Shown: in pieces, positions 48,379 through 57,363 of the stretch
Numbering within the stretch: position 1 is the stretch's first letter
Layout of the letters: each line of letters starts with the position of its first letter
Assembly: GCF_002284535.1 (NCBI RefSeq)
Contig: NZ_NPKH01000020.1
Coordinates: 868,001-932,000, forward strand
Direction: 5' to 3'
Origin: Mesorhizobium wenxiniae
Lineage (GTDB): Bacteria; Pseudomonadota; Alphaproteobacteria; Rhizobiales; Rhizobiaceae
Length of the DNA: 64,000 nt
Translations under genes and position numbers: made by a program
The notes under the pieces: generated by a model
Databases searched by the model: none
The model's input: the letters and a program-made list of their open reading frames with translations, nothing else
What the model was told of the DNA's origin: nothing

Positions 48379-50430
48379 ATGGGAACTCGCGCCGGAGGAC
48401 GACGCACGGGACCGAAATGCATTGCCATAGTCGGTCCCTTTGCAAGCGGTAAGACGACACTTCTCGAAGCCATATTGGCCCGCACGGGCGCCATTCCCCG
48501 CCAGAATCCCGTTTCCTCGGGAAACACCGTTTCCGATCATTCGCCCGAGGCACGCGCCCACGCCATGAGCGTCGAGGCGACGTTTGCGACCACCGAATTC
48601 ATGGGCGAGCAACTCACTTTCGTCGATTGTCCCGGCTCCATCGAATTCTCCTTCGAGGCAGAGCCGGTCCTCGCCGCCTGCGACATCGCCGTGGTCGTCG
48701 CCGAAGCCGACGAGAAGAAGATCCCTGCCCTGCAGCTGATCATGCGCAAGCTCGACGATCTCGGCGTGCCGCGCATCATGTTCCTCAACAAGGTCGATAA
48801 GGCGATATCGGGCGTGCGCGACACGCTGAAGTTGCTGCAGCCGGCAAGCTCGGTACCGTTGCTGCTTCGCCAGATTCCGCTGCGCAAGAACGGCGTCGTC
48901 ATCGGCTCGATCGATCTCGCTCTGGAGCGCGCCTACATCTATCGCGAATATGCCGAAAGCGAGGTCGCCCAGATTCCCAGCGACGACAAGGCGCGCGAAC
49001 TGGAGGCGCGCTTTTCCATGCTGGAGACGCTCGCTGATCATGACGACCAGTTGATGGAGCAGCTTCTCGAAGAGATTGAGCCGCCGAAGGACGCGATTTT
49101 CGACGACCTCGCCGCCGATCTGCGTGACGGCGCCGTGACGCCGGTGCTGATCGGCACCGCCGAGAAGGGCAATGGCGTGCTGCGCCTGTTGAAGACGATC
49201 CGCCACGACGCGCCCGACATCGAGGCGACCCGCAAGCGCCTTGGTGCACCTGATGGCAATGCGACCGTGGTCCAGGTGATGAAGACCATTCACACCGCCC
49301 ATGGCGGCAAGCTGTCGGTCTCGCGCATCCTGTCCGGCCAGCTTGCCGACGCCTCCGAGCTCTTCCTTTCGAATGGCACCACGGCAAAAGTCTCCGGCAT
49401 CTACAAAATGCTCGGCAAGGACCAGACCAAGCTCACCTCGGCCAGGGCCGGCGACACGGTCGCGCTCGGCAAGCTGGACGACGTCACGACCGGTCAGACC
49501 TTGAGCTCGGCAAAGGGCGGCATCAAGCCACTGGTCACGCTGATGCCGCCGCAGCCGGTCTTTGCGTTCGCGCTGCGCCCGAAGGAGCGCAAAGACGAAG
49601 TGAAGATGTCGGCAGCCATCCAGCGACTTGCCGAAGAAGACCCCTCGCTCAGCCTGCGCCACAATCAGGATTCGGCCGAAACCGTGCTGTCGGGCCATGG
49701 CGAGATGCATCTGCGTGTCGTGCGCGAGCGGCTGGAGGGCAAGAACCAGATCCCGGTCGAAGGCCATGCGCCGGCCGTGCCTTATCGCGAGACGATCCGC
49801 AAAACGGCGCAGCAGCGCGGCCGCCACAAGAAGCAGTCGGGCGGCCATGGCCAGTTCGGCGACGTGGTGATCGAGATCAAGCCGCTGCCGCGCGGCTCCG
49901 GCTTCCAGTTCACCGACACCATCACCGGCGGCGCCGTGCCGAAGACCTACATCCAGTCGGTCGAGACCGGCGTGCGCGATTATTTGAAATCCGGCCCGCT
50001 CGGCTTTCCGGTGGTCGATGTCGCCGTCAACCTGTCCGACGGCTCCTATCACGCTGTCGATTCGTCGGACATGGCCTTCCAGATGGCGGCGAAGCTGGCG
50101 ATGAAGGAAGGCATGGCGGCCTGCTCGCCGGTGCTGCTCGAACCGATCATGAAGGTCGAGATCGTCACGCCGTCCGATGCGACGTCGAAGATCATCGCCC
50201 TGATCCCGCAACGGCGGGGCCAGATCCTCCGTTATGACGCGCGGCCCGGCTGGCCGGGATGGGATATCGTCGAGGCGACCATGCCGCAGGCCGAGATCGG
50301 CGATCTGATCATCGAGCTGCGTTCGGCTACCGCCGGCGTGGCCAGCTATCGCGCGACCTTCGACCATATGGCCGAACTCACCGGCCGCTTGGCCGACGAG
50401 GCGATGAACGCCAACGGCAAGGCCGCCTGA
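48379..50430 (+). CDS. Elongation factor G-like GTPase (EF-G2 type)
   Basis: 683 residues with EF-G domain order. The G domain has GPFASGKT (residues 19-26), DCPGS (83-87) and NKVD (137-140). Domain II follows, then III, IV (GGHGQFGDVVIEI) and V. The catalytic His that follows DTPG in EF-G and EF-Tu is Ser87 here, and the P-loop differs from the usual AHIDAGKT. This fits the EF-G-like group of unclear function, some of which do not promote translocation. GGAGGTCAGTC before the ATG at 48379 fixes the start. Confidence 0.9.
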   Translation: MGTRAGGRRTGPKCIAIVGPFASGKTTLLEAILARTGAIPRQNPVSSGNTVSDHSPEARAHAMSVEATFATTEFMGEQLTFVDCPGSIEFSFEAEPVLAACDIAVVVAEADEKKIPALQLIMRKLDDLGVPRIMFLNKVDKAISGVRDTLKLLQPASSVPLLLRQIPLRKNGVVIGSIDLALERAYIYREYAESEVAQIPSDDKARELEARFSMLETLADHDDQLMEQLLEEIEPPKDAIFDDLAADLRDGAVTPVLIGTAEKGNGVLRLLKTIRHDAPDIEATRKRLGAPDGNATVVQVMKTIHTAHGGKLSVSRILSGQLADASELFLSNGTTAKVSGIYKMLGKDQTKLTSARAGDTVALGKLDDVTTGQTLSSAKGGIKPLVTLMPPQPVFAFALRPKERKDEVKMSAAIQRLAEEDPSLSLRHNQDSAETVLSGHGEMHLRVVRERLEGKNQIPVEGHAPAVPYRETIRKTAQQRGRHKKQSGGHGQFGDVVIEIKPLPRGSGFQFTDTITGGAVPKTYIQSVETGVRDYLKSGPLGFPVVDVAVNLSDGSYHAVDSSDMAFQMAAKLAMKEGMAACSPVLLEPIMKVEIVTPSDATSKIIALIPQRRGQILRYDARPGWPGWDIVEATMPQAEIGDLIIELRSATAGVASYRATFDHMAELTGRLADEAMNANGKAA

Positions 50431-50476
50431 CACTGGATTTTGGCGCCAGTATCGCAGGCTGCAGAACACAAGGAAA

Positions 50477-50502
50477 CGGCGTCCGGAAAGATCCGGACGC
50501 CG
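50477..50502 (+). terminator. Terminator of the EF-G-like gene
   Basis: CGGCGTCCGG pairs with CCGGACGCCG around a six-base loop, followed by CTCTCTT. The stem is strong, but the T tract is imperfect. Confidence 0.65.
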
Positions 50503-50717
50503 CTCTCTTGCGGACCGTCTTCGTGGGAGGCGAAACGGCAGGTCCGCCGCACATGCCGCCAGCGCCTGACGGCCTCAGCGGAAGAATGGTTCGGACGCGG
50601 TAGCCGCCTGAGCCCGGATCGCCCGAGTGATGCCCCCATCTCCCGCACGAACCACACCGCGTCCTATGATCTGCTTAGTCGATGCTGGGCGCCTGTGACA
50701 GGTTACCTGAGGTTACA

Positions 50718-50735
50718 TGTCACTGTTACGTGACA
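50718..50735. promoter_or_regulatory. TGTCAC-N6-GTGACA inverted repeat
   Basis: A perfect 6-bp inverted repeat with a six-base gap, preceded by two GGTTAC direct repeats. It looks like a protein-binding site, but no adjacent gene start explains it; the sRNA candidate terminates about 45 bp away. Confidence 0.35.
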
Positions 50736-50778
50736 ATTTCGGTCGGCTTTCCCTCAGCGCCAGCAGGTTTCGGGCAAC

Positions 50779-50894
50779 AAAAAAGCCGGATCAATGAAGA
50801 TCCGGCTGAGTTTGATTGGAAGTGCCTGTTAGGGCTAACCTCCAGAGGGGAACACTCGAGGGCGCTAATGGGAGGAGAACGCGCCCAGGAGATG
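50779..50894 (-). ncRNA. Candidate trans-acting sRNA with anti-Shine-Dalgarno motif
   Basis: On the minus strand a CTTGTT box, 17 bases and ACATAT resemble the rhizobial sigma-70 consensus. The transcript would start near 50894 and end at AGCCGGATC/GATCCGGCT followed by six T, about 116 nt. It carries CTCCTCCC, which can pair with ribosome sites, a CCTCTGGAGG palindrome and GTTAGCCCTAAC. Size, aSD motif and end resemble the alpha-r14/NfeR1-type sRNAs of rhizobia; the family assignment is from memory. No protein gene on either strand is convincing here. Confidence 0.65.
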
Positions 50895-51140
50895 ATCTAT
50901 ATATGTGCTCATCATGCTCAAGAAACAAGCATCTATTTTGCAACACACGCATGCAAAATGACACAGGCTGTGGTCTAACCCATTCCTTGGCCTCATAGGA
51001 CCAGCAGAATCGTCGAAATGCGGTGCACGGCCAGGCAAAGATCATTGGGAAATAGCGAATCAGAGCCAATTCTCGGCCCGAAACGCAAAAACAACGAATG
51101 ACGTCGAATCAGGCAATACGCGTTTATTTTTGCAGCAGCC

Positions 51141-51240
51141 GCATCGGCCCGAGATAGGAATCGCTTTTCGGAAGGCACGATGCGTAGATTTCAAGTGCTA
51201 GACCGTATTTTGTGCGTCCAAGTGGACGCACGTCGCTCTG
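51141..51240. repeat. Dispersed intergenic repeat A, copy 2
   Basis: It matches 3085-3184 in the same direction (GCATCGGCCCGA to GTCGCTCTGG). The 3' part here forms a better stem, GTGCGTCC-AAGT-GGACGCAC, than in copy 1. It ends 13 bases before the ICMT-like gene start, so it forms most of that gene's upstream region. Confidence 0.75.
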
Positions 51241-51253
51241 GAAGGAAGCCTCG

Positions 51254-51754
51254 ATGAGGACACGTCAGGCGATCGCCGGCAGCGCGCTATTCTTCATCGC
51301 AGCGCCCGGCATGGTCGCGGGATTGCTGCCCTGGCTGTTGACCGATCGCTATCGTCTGCCATGGTCGACCCAGCCCGGCTTGGTCCCGGTCGCCTGGGTC
51401 CTGATTGTGGTCGCAGCGGCCTTGCTGCTTCATGCCTTCGCCCGTTTTGCTTTCGAAGGCCTGGGCACGCCCGCCCCGGTTGCGCCGACCGGGCAACTGG
51501 TTGTCGGTGGTATCTACCGCCATGTCCGCAACCCGATGTATGTGGCGGTGCTGTCGATCATCCTTGGCCAGGCACTGTTGTTTTCGAGCTGGGCTCTCGT
51601 CGCCTATGCCACTATCGCCGCCATTGCCATGGTCTCGTTCGTGAAGTTCTACGAGGAACCGACGCTTGCCCGCCGCTATGGCGCCGGCTACGAGGCCTAC
51701 CGCCGCGCCGTCCCAGGCTGGCTGCCCCGCCTGACCCCATGGCGCTGCCAGTAA
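51254..51754 (+). CDS. Isoprenylcysteine carboxyl methyltransferase-family membrane protein
   Basis: 166 residues with about four helices. The C-terminal part YRHVRNPMYVAVLSIILGQAL, then EEPTLARRYGAGYEAYRRAVP is the ICMT/PEMT signature for SAM binding. Bacterial members methylate unknown substrates in the inner membrane. GGAAGGAAGCC before the ATG at 51254 fits. Repeat A lies directly upstream. Confidence 0.87.
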   Translation: MRTRQAIAGSALFFIAAPGMVAGLLPWLLTDRYRLPWSTQPGLVPVAWVLIVVAAALLLHAFARFAFEGLGTPAPVAPTGQLVVGGIYRHVRNPMYVAVLSIILGQALLFSSWALVAYATIAAIAMVSFVKFYEEPTLARRYGAGYEAYRRAVPGWLPRLTPWRCQ

Positions 51755-51797
51755 GAGTTGTCGTCGGCGGTGCAAGGCGGAAGCGATTTTCTGAAAG

Positions 51798-52694
51798 TTA
51801 GAACGACCAGCTTCGGGCCTTGGCGATAATGAAATCTCGGAAGACGTGCAGTTTCGCCTGGTTCTTCATCGCATCGGGATAAGCGAAATAGGTGTCGAAG
51901 GACGGCACTTCGGTCTCCGGCAGCAATTGCACCAGCCCTGAGTCCTTGCTGACCACATAGTCGGGCAGCATGGCGATGCCGGCGCCACCCTGTACCGCGC
52001 GCTTTATCGACAATATGTCGTTGATCTGCAGCGTCGGCACCCTTTGCCCGCCTTCGAAATCGCCGACCGTTTCCAGCCAATTCAATTCCGACAAATGCGC
52101 CGGCACCGGCACGCCGAAGGTGACGATGCGATGGCTCTTCAACTCGGCGATCGACGCCGGCTTGCCATACTTGTTGACGTAAGAAGGAGCGGCGTAGAGA
52201 TGGAAATGCACGGTGAACAGGCGGCGCTGGATGAGATCAGGCTGCTGCGGCTGGCGCAGCCGGATCGCGCAGTCCGCCCGGCGCATGGTGAGGTCGAGTT
52301 CCTCGTTCGCCAGGATCAACTGCAGGCTGATCTCGGGATAGAGCTCGATGAATTCCTGCACGCGCTCGGTCAGCCAGCCGGCACCGAGCCCGACCGTGGT
52401 CGTCACCCTGAGCACGCCGGAGGGCCGATCCTTGGCCTCGGTCAGCCGCGACTTGATCGTCTCCAGCTTCATCAGCACGTCATGCGCCGTGCGGAACAGC
52501 ATCTCACCCTGCTCGGTCAGCACCAGGCCGCGGGCATGGCGATTGAACAGCGGCACGCCGACGTCATGTTCGAGCGCGCTGACCTGCCGCGAGATCGCCG
52601 ATTGCGACAGATGCAGTGTCTCGGCGGCATGGGTGAACGACCCAGCTTCCGCCGCAGCGTGAAACACGCGTAGCTTGTCCCAGTCCAACGCCAT
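51798..52694 (-). CDS. LysR-family transcriptional regulator
   Basis: 298 residues: HTH at about 1-65 (LDWDKLRVFHAAAEAGSFTH, QSAISRQVSALE), then an effector-binding domain. The ATG at 52694 follows GAGGGGCATC. It lies 74 bp downstream of trxB on the same strand, so it may be cotranscribed or have its own promoter. A link to thioredoxin reductase is possible by position only. Confidence 0.9.
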   Translation of the reverse strand: MALDWDKLRVFHAAAEAGSFTHAAETLHLSQSAISRQVSALEHDVGVPLFNRHARGLVLTEQGEMLFRTAHDVLMKLETIKSRLTEAKDRPSGVLRVTTTVGLGAGWLTERVQEFIELYPEISLQLILANEELDLTMRRADCAIRLRQPQQPDLIQRRLFTVHFHLYAAPSYVNKYGKPASIAELKSHRIVTFGVPVPAHLSELNWLETVGDFEGGQRVPTLQINDILSIKRAVQGGAGIAMLPDYVVSKDSGLVQLLPETEVPSFDTYFAYPDAMKNQAKLHVFRDFIIAKARSWSF

Positions 52695-52768
52695 GATGCC
52701 CCTCGCTCTGTTTTTTTGGCGTTTGAATGAAAAATCAGGCTTTTGCGCGGCTTTTCTCGGCCGCTTCC

Positions 52769-53743
52769 TTACTCCGCCGCTTCGCGGTGAACTTCGATCC
52801 CGGCGAGGTACTTTTCCGCCTCGAGCGCGGCCATGCAGCCGAGCCCCGCCGCCGTCACTGCCTGGCGGTAGATGTCGTCGGTCACGTCGCCGGCGGCGAA
52901 CACTCCCGGCACGTCGGTGCAGGTCGAATCCGGCGCCGTCCACAGATAGCCGTTCGGCTTCTGCTTTAGCTTGCCAGCGAACAGCTCAACCGCCGGCGCA
53001 TGGCCGATCGCCACGAATACGCCGTCGACCGTCAGATGCATCTCCTGACCGCTCACCAGATTGCGCAGCTTCAGTCCCTCCACCGACGGCGGCAGCGGCA
53101 TCTTGCCGGACTGACCGGTGATCTCGTCAACGACGGTGTCCCAGATGACGCGGACATTGTCCTTCTTGAACAGCCGCTCGCTCAGGATGCGCTCGGCGCG
53201 GAAGTCGCTGCGCCGGTGGATGACCGTCACGCTCTTTGCCAGATTGGAAAGATAGAGCGCCTCCTCCACCGCCGAATTGCCGCCGCCGATCACGGCGACA
53301 TCCTTGCCGCGATAGAAGAAGCCGTCGCAGGTGGCGCAGGCCGATACGCCGAAGCCCATGAAGGTCTGTTCGCTCGGGATACCCAGCCATTTCGCCTGCG
53401 CGCCGGTGGCGATGATCAGCGCGTCGGCCGTATAGGTGGTGCCGGAATCGCCCTTGGCGCGGAACGGCCGCACATTGAGGTCGACCTCAGTGATGATGTC
53501 GTTGATGACGTCGGTGCCGACATGCTCAGCCTGCTTCAGCATTTGTTCCATCAGCCACGGACCCTGGATCGGATCGGCAAAGCCCGGATAGTTTTCGACA
53601 TCGGTGGTGATCATCAACTGACCGCCCTGCTGCAGGCCGGCGACGAGCATCGGCTTCAGCATGGCGCGGGCGGCGTAGATTGCCGCCGTATAGCCAGCGG
53701 GACCGGAGCCGATGATGAGAACAGGCGCGTGCTTGGTGGTCAT
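52769..53743 (-). CDS. trxB: Thioredoxin reductase
   Basis: 324 residues. FAD-binding GSGPAG (residues 12-17), the redox pair in SACATCDGFF, NADPH-binding GGGNSAVEEA and the C-terminal FAAGDVTDDIYRQA. It reduces thioredoxin with NADPH. The ATG before TTKHAPVLIIG is chosen by family N-terminus. The gene is divergent from an Lrp-type regulator; 259 bp lie between. Confidence 0.95.
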   Translation of the reverse strand: MTTKHAPVLIIGSGPAGYTAAIYAARAMLKPMLVAGLQQGGQLMITTDVENYPGFADPIQGPWLMEQMLKQAEHVGTDVINDIITEVDLNVRPFRAKGDSGTTYTADALIIATGAQAKWLGIPSEQTFMGFGVSACATCDGFFYRGKDVAVIGGGNSAVEEALYLSNLAKSVTVIHRRSDFRAERILSERLFKKDNVRVIWDTVVDEITGQSGKMPLPPSVEGLKLRNLVSGQEMHLTVDGVFVAIGHAPAVELFAGKLKQKPNGYLWTAPDSTCTDVPGVFAAGDVTDDIYRQAVTAAGLGCMAALEAEKYLAGIEVHREAAE

Positions 53744-54002
53744 GGACGGGCTTTCACAACAACCGGACGCGAATGAAGCGTCCGGCACAAGGATCGATAT
53801 CGGCCCCTAATCTAGGTGTTGCAGGCGACGCCAGCAAGACGACCGCGCCGTCGTCCCCGGAAAGCTTCCGCACAAACAGACGATCCATGAACATCTTGCG
53901 CTGTGACTGTCCGAAAATCACCGACTGAGGGATGGAATGGACACCGAAGTCGTTTAATTACAAGATCACGAAAGATTCTTGCGTGAAGCGCCGAAGGTAT
54001 CC

Positions 54003-54488
54003 ATGCCGCTCAAAGCCGATCTCGACGCCATCGACTGGAAGATCCTGCGCGAGCTTCAGCACGACGGGCGCATGACCAATGTCGAGCTGTCCGGCCGCGT
54101 CGGCATTTCGGCGCCGCCATGCCTGCGCCGTGTCAGGCGGCTGGAAGAGACCGGCATCATCCGCAGCTATCGCGCCCTGCTCAATGCGCCGGCGCTCGGC
54201 CTGGATGTCGTCGCCTTCTGCCTCATCGGCCTGCATCACCAGGCCGATGCGGAGCTGAAAACCTTCGCCGAACGCACCCGCGGTTGGCCGATCGTGCGCG
54301 ACGCCTGGATGGTATCGGGCGAATCCGATTTCCTGCTGCATTGCGTGGCGAGCGACCTCGGCGCCTTTCAGACTTTCGTCATCGAGGAACTGGCCTCGGC
54401 GCCGAATGTCGACACGGTGCGCACTGCACTGACCATCCGTCGCGTCAAGGACGAAGGCCTGGTGGCTTTCAGCGAAAAGAGAACCTAA
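54003..54488 (+). CDS. Lrp/AsnC-family transcriptional regulator
   Basis: 161 residues: HTH (LDAIDWKILRELQHDGRMTN, GISAPPCLRRVRRLEETG) and a RAM ligand domain (VVAFCLIGLHHQADAELK, DFLLHCVASD). Probably senses an amino acid. ATG at 54003 has AAGG six bases upstream. Its stop overlaps the gmhB stop by four bases. Target genes are not evident; trxB is divergent. Confidence 0.9.
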   Translation: MPLKADLDAIDWKILRELQHDGRMTNVELSGRVGISAPPCLRRVRRLEETGIIRSYRALLNAPALGLDVVAFCLIGLHHQADAELKTFAERTRGWPIVRDAWMVSGESDFLLHCVASDLGAFQTFVIEELASAPNVDTVRTALTIRRVKDEGLVAFSEKRT

Positions 54489-55150
54489 TCCCTGCCGAGT
54501 TCGGCGATGGTCTCGCAGAGTTTGCTGTGATCGTTGCTGGTCGTCAGTTTGCGCGTCGCGAACATACCATCGCCAGAAGTCCGATTGGATCTGCCGTGCA
54601 CCAGCCAGCCTTCGCATAGCCCGGCTCGCCGTCCGGCCTCCATATCATCAGCCTTGTCGCCGACGATGATCGATCGGCTGATATCCACGTCCAGCAGATC
54701 GCGGGCGCGCAGAAGCATGCCCGGATTGGGCTTGCGCATCGGATGGTCACCTACTGCGAGTTCACCCGTCCCGCTCGAATGGTAGGCGCAGGCGAGCACC
54801 AGATCGATCCGGCAATTCTGCGCTTCGAGAAGCGCTAGCAGCCAGGCATTGACTGCGGCGAAATCCGGCCAGCCGAAATAGCCGCGGGCAATGCCCGACT
54901 GGTTGGAGACTACGATCGCAGGAAGGCCGACGATGTTGGCCGTTCGGATCACCGGCAGCATCTCCGGCCGCAGCACTATGTCAGCCGGATCACTGGGATA
55001 GCCGCTATCGACGTTGATGGTGCCGTCGCGGTCGAGGAACAGCGCCGGCGTGCCAGTTGGAAAGGCCGCAGTACCGATCCGTTCGACCCAGAGCCCCGGC
55101 TCTTCGAGCGGATACGGCTGCGAGGTCGTGACAGCGTCCCTGTCAGCCAT
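54485..55150 (-). CDS. gmhB: D-glycero-beta-D-manno-heptose 1,7-bisphosphate 7-phosphatase (HAD)
   Basis: 221 residues. HAD motifs: LFLDRDGTINVDSGY with the nucleophile Asp, VVSNQSGIARGYF, MRKPNPGML with Lys, and IVGDKADDMEAGRRAG. E. coli GmhB has a Cys/His zinc site; here CAYH remains but the second Cys pair before RKP is DHP, so zinc is probably absent. It removes the 7-phosphate in ADP-heptose synthesis. The start overlaps gmhA by 8 bp, showing coupling. Confidence 0.88.
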   Translation of the reverse strand: MADRDAVTTSQPYPLEEPGLWVERIGTAAFPTGTPALFLDRDGTINVDSGYPSDPADIVLRPEMLPVIRTANIVGLPAIVVSNQSGIARGYFGWPDFAAVNAWLLALLEAQNCRIDLVLACAYHSSGTGELAVGDHPMRKPNPGMLLRARDLLDVDISRSIIVGDKADDMEAGRRAGLCEGWLVHGRSNRTSGDGMFATRKLTTSNDHSKLCETIAELGRD

Positions 55151-55715
55151 CACAGAGGCGCGCTTCGACCATTTCGCACAGATGATGATAGAGACAAAGA
55201 TGCCCCTGCTGGATGATCGGTGTCGAGGTCGAGGGCACGTTGAGCAGGATGTCGGAGAGCGGCTTGAGCTTGCCGCCGGTGTCGCCGGTCAGGCTGATCA
55301 CCGTCATGTCCATCATGCGCGCCTGTTCGGCGGCGGCAAGGGTGCTGGCCGAGTTGCCGCTGGTCGAGATGGCGAGCAGCACAGCACCCGCCGCGCCATG
55401 TGCCTCGACCTGGCGTGAAAACACCGTGTCGAAGCCGTAATCATTGCCCCAGGCGGTCAGCACCGCCGCATTGGCCGGCAGTGCGATGACGTTGTAGGCC
55501 TTGCGCTCCTTCAGGAAGCGGCCGACCAGTTCGCCGGCGATGTGGATGGCGTCGCTGGCCGAACCGCCATTGCCGCAGATCAGCAGCGCCTTGCCTTGCG
55601 AAAGCGCCGCGACGACGGCGGTCACCGCCCGCTCCATCTCGCTGGTGAGGTCGCGCTCGACCATCGCGGTGATCGCGGCCGCCGAGCGGACCAGGTATTC
55701 GTTCAGTTCGGACAT
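55143..55715 (-). CDS. gmhA: Phosphoheptose isomerase
   Basis: 190 residues of the SIS fold: LLICGNGGSASDAIHIAGEL, AISTSGNSASTLAAAEQAR and QQGHLCLYHHLCEMVE. It converts sedoheptulose 7-phosphate to D-glycero-D-manno-heptose 7-phosphate. The ATG at 55715 lies 7 bp after the hldE stop. Middle gene of hldE-gmhA-gmhB. Confidence 0.93.
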   Translation of the reverse strand: MSELNEYLVRSAAAITAMVERDLTSEMERAVTAVVAALSQGKALLICGNGGSASDAIHIAGELVGRFLKERKAYNVIALPANAAVLTAWGNDYGFDTVFSRQVEAHGAAGAVLLAISTSGNSASTLAAAEQARMMDMTVISLTGDTGGKLKPLSDILLNVPSTSTPIIQQGHLCLYHHLCEMVEARLCDG

Positions 55716-55722
55716 GAAAACC

Positions 55723-57213
55723 TCAGTTTGTACTGCCGGCGCGCAACTTGCCGATGGTGCCGGTCGTGCTCTTGCCGACGACGAGATCGACCAGCACGAC
55801 GCGGCCGCCCGCCTTTCGCACGATTTCGGCACCGACCACCTGATCGATCGTATAGTCGGCGCCCTTGACCAGTATGTCGGGCTTGAGCGCCTCGATCAGC
55901 GCGAGCGGCGTGTCCTCCTCGAAGACGACGACGGCGTCGACCGAGGCAAGCGCCGCAAGCACGCAGGCGCGGTCATGCTCGTCGTTGACCGGGCGTCCCG
56001 GCCCTTTCAGCCGGCGCACCGAGGCATCGCTGTTGAGGCCCAGAACCAGCCGGTCGCATTGGCTGCGTGCCGCGTGCAAAAGGCTGACATGGCCGGCGTG
56101 AAGGATATCGAAGCAGCCATTGGTGAAACCGACACTCAGGCCTTCGTCCTTCCACGTCGCCACCAGCCTTGCAGCGGCAGCGGCATCGAGGATTGCGTCC
56201 TTATGGGCAATCGGGCCGTGCGAGCGAAACAGCGCGCCGGTAAGCTCTTCGACCGTCAGCCGCGCGGTGCCGCGCTTTCCAACCACCACGCCACCCGCCG
56301 CGTTGGCAATGGCGGCGGCAACGACGCGGTCGGCGCCCGCAGCCAGAGCCAGCGCAAACGTCGCAATGACAGTATCGCCGGCGCCTGAAACGTCGAACAC
56401 TTCCCGCGCCTGCGTGGCGATGTGGCGGGCATCGTCCGAGCCGACGACGCTCATGCCCTTTTCGCTGCGCGTCGCGACGACGAAATCGAAGCCGTGTGCC
56501 GAGATCAGCTCACGTGCCGCTGCCACGATCTCGTCATCGCCAAACACCGCGCGTCCGACCGCTTCGCCGAGTTCCTTGCGATTGGGCGTGATCGCCGTCG
56601 CCCCGGCATAGCACGCATAATCGCGGCCCTTGGGGTCGACGAGCACCGGTTTTCCCGCCTGGCGGCAGATCGAGATCAGCTCGCCGGCGACGCCGTCGAG
56701 CAACATGCCCTTGCCGTAGTCGGACAGGATAACGATGTCGGCTTGCGCGAGCGCGGCGCGGAAATGCCGGACCAGCGTTGCTCGCTCAGCGTCGCCCAGC
56801 GGCTTGATTTCCTCTTCGTCGAAGCGCAGCACCTGCTGGTTGAGCGCGCTGAAGCGGCTTTTCGACGAGGTCATCCGGTTCGCGTCCTGCGCGAGGCCGC
56901 CAGTGTCGACGCCAAACTCGGCGAGAATGCGCATCAGATTGACGCCGGCCTGATCGGCGCCGATCACCGAGACCGGTATCGCGGCGGCCCCGAGCGAGAC
57001 GATGTTGGCGACGACATTGCCGGCGCCGCCCATCGCCGACGTTTCGCCACGCCCGCGCAGCACCGGAATGGGCGCTTCAGGCGAAATCCGCTCGATGACG
57101 CCGTTGACGAAACGGTCGAGAATAAAGTCGCCGACCACCAGCACGGTGACGTTGCCGAATCGCGAGATGGCGCGGTGAAGGGGTTCGGGAGAAGGCAGGT
57201 ATTGCTCGCTCAT
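55723..57213 (-). CDS. hldE: Bifunctional heptose-7-phosphate kinase/heptose-1-phosphate adenylyltransferase
   Basis: 496 residues. N-terminal PfkB-type kinase with GGAGNVVANI and the catalytic DVSGAGDTVIATFALAL; C-terminal nucleotidyltransferase with GFTNGCFDILHAGHVSLLH (HxGH) . It makes heptose 1,7-bisphosphate and then ADP-heptose. The ATG at 57213 gives a length close to E. coli HldE; another ATG at 57285 would add 24 residues. First gene of the three-gene minus-strand operon. Confidence 0.94.
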   Translation of the reverse strand: MSEQYLPSPEPLHRAISRFGNVTVLVVGDFILDRFVNGVIERISPEAPIPVLRGRGETSAMGGAGNVVANIVSLGAAAIPVSVIGADQAGVNLMRILAEFGVDTGGLAQDANRMTSSKSRFSALNQQVLRFDEEEIKPLGDAERATLVRHFRAALAQADIVILSDYGKGMLLDGVAGELISICRQAGKPVLVDPKGRDYACYAGATAITPNRKELGEAVGRAVFGDDEIVAAARELISAHGFDFVVATRSEKGMSVVGSDDARHIATQAREVFDVSGAGDTVIATFALALAAGADRVVAAAIANAAGGVVVGKRGTARLTVEELTGALFRSHGPIAHKDAILDAAAAARLVATWKDEGLSVGFTNGCFDILHAGHVSLLHAARSQCDRLVLGLNSDASVRRLKGPGRPVNDEHDRACVLAALASVDAVVVFEEDTPLALIEALKPDILVKGADYTIDQVVGAEIVRKAGGRVVLVDLVVGKSTTGTIGKLRAGSTN

Positions 57214-57363
57214 GTCATCCGCGACGTGCAAAGAGAGCCGGTCCCCAAGCTGTGAAAGCGCTGGACTGGCGGGCTGGTCGTTCATGGCGAAGCCGATATA
57301 CCGCAATTCGGTCCAGCGCAACGGCAGGCATCGAACGGACCACAGCCAACGCCGGTTGACGGA

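Noticed and set aside
48373-50469. 698-codon open frame on the minus strand opposite the EF-G-like gene
   Set aside because: High-GC antisense frame with no family signature; the plus strand has a complete EF-G protein with a good ribosome site.
50791-51069. 92-codon minus-strand frame in the sRNA region
   Set aside because: It crosses the promoter and terminator of the sRNA candidate, lacks a ribosome site and has no recognisable domain.
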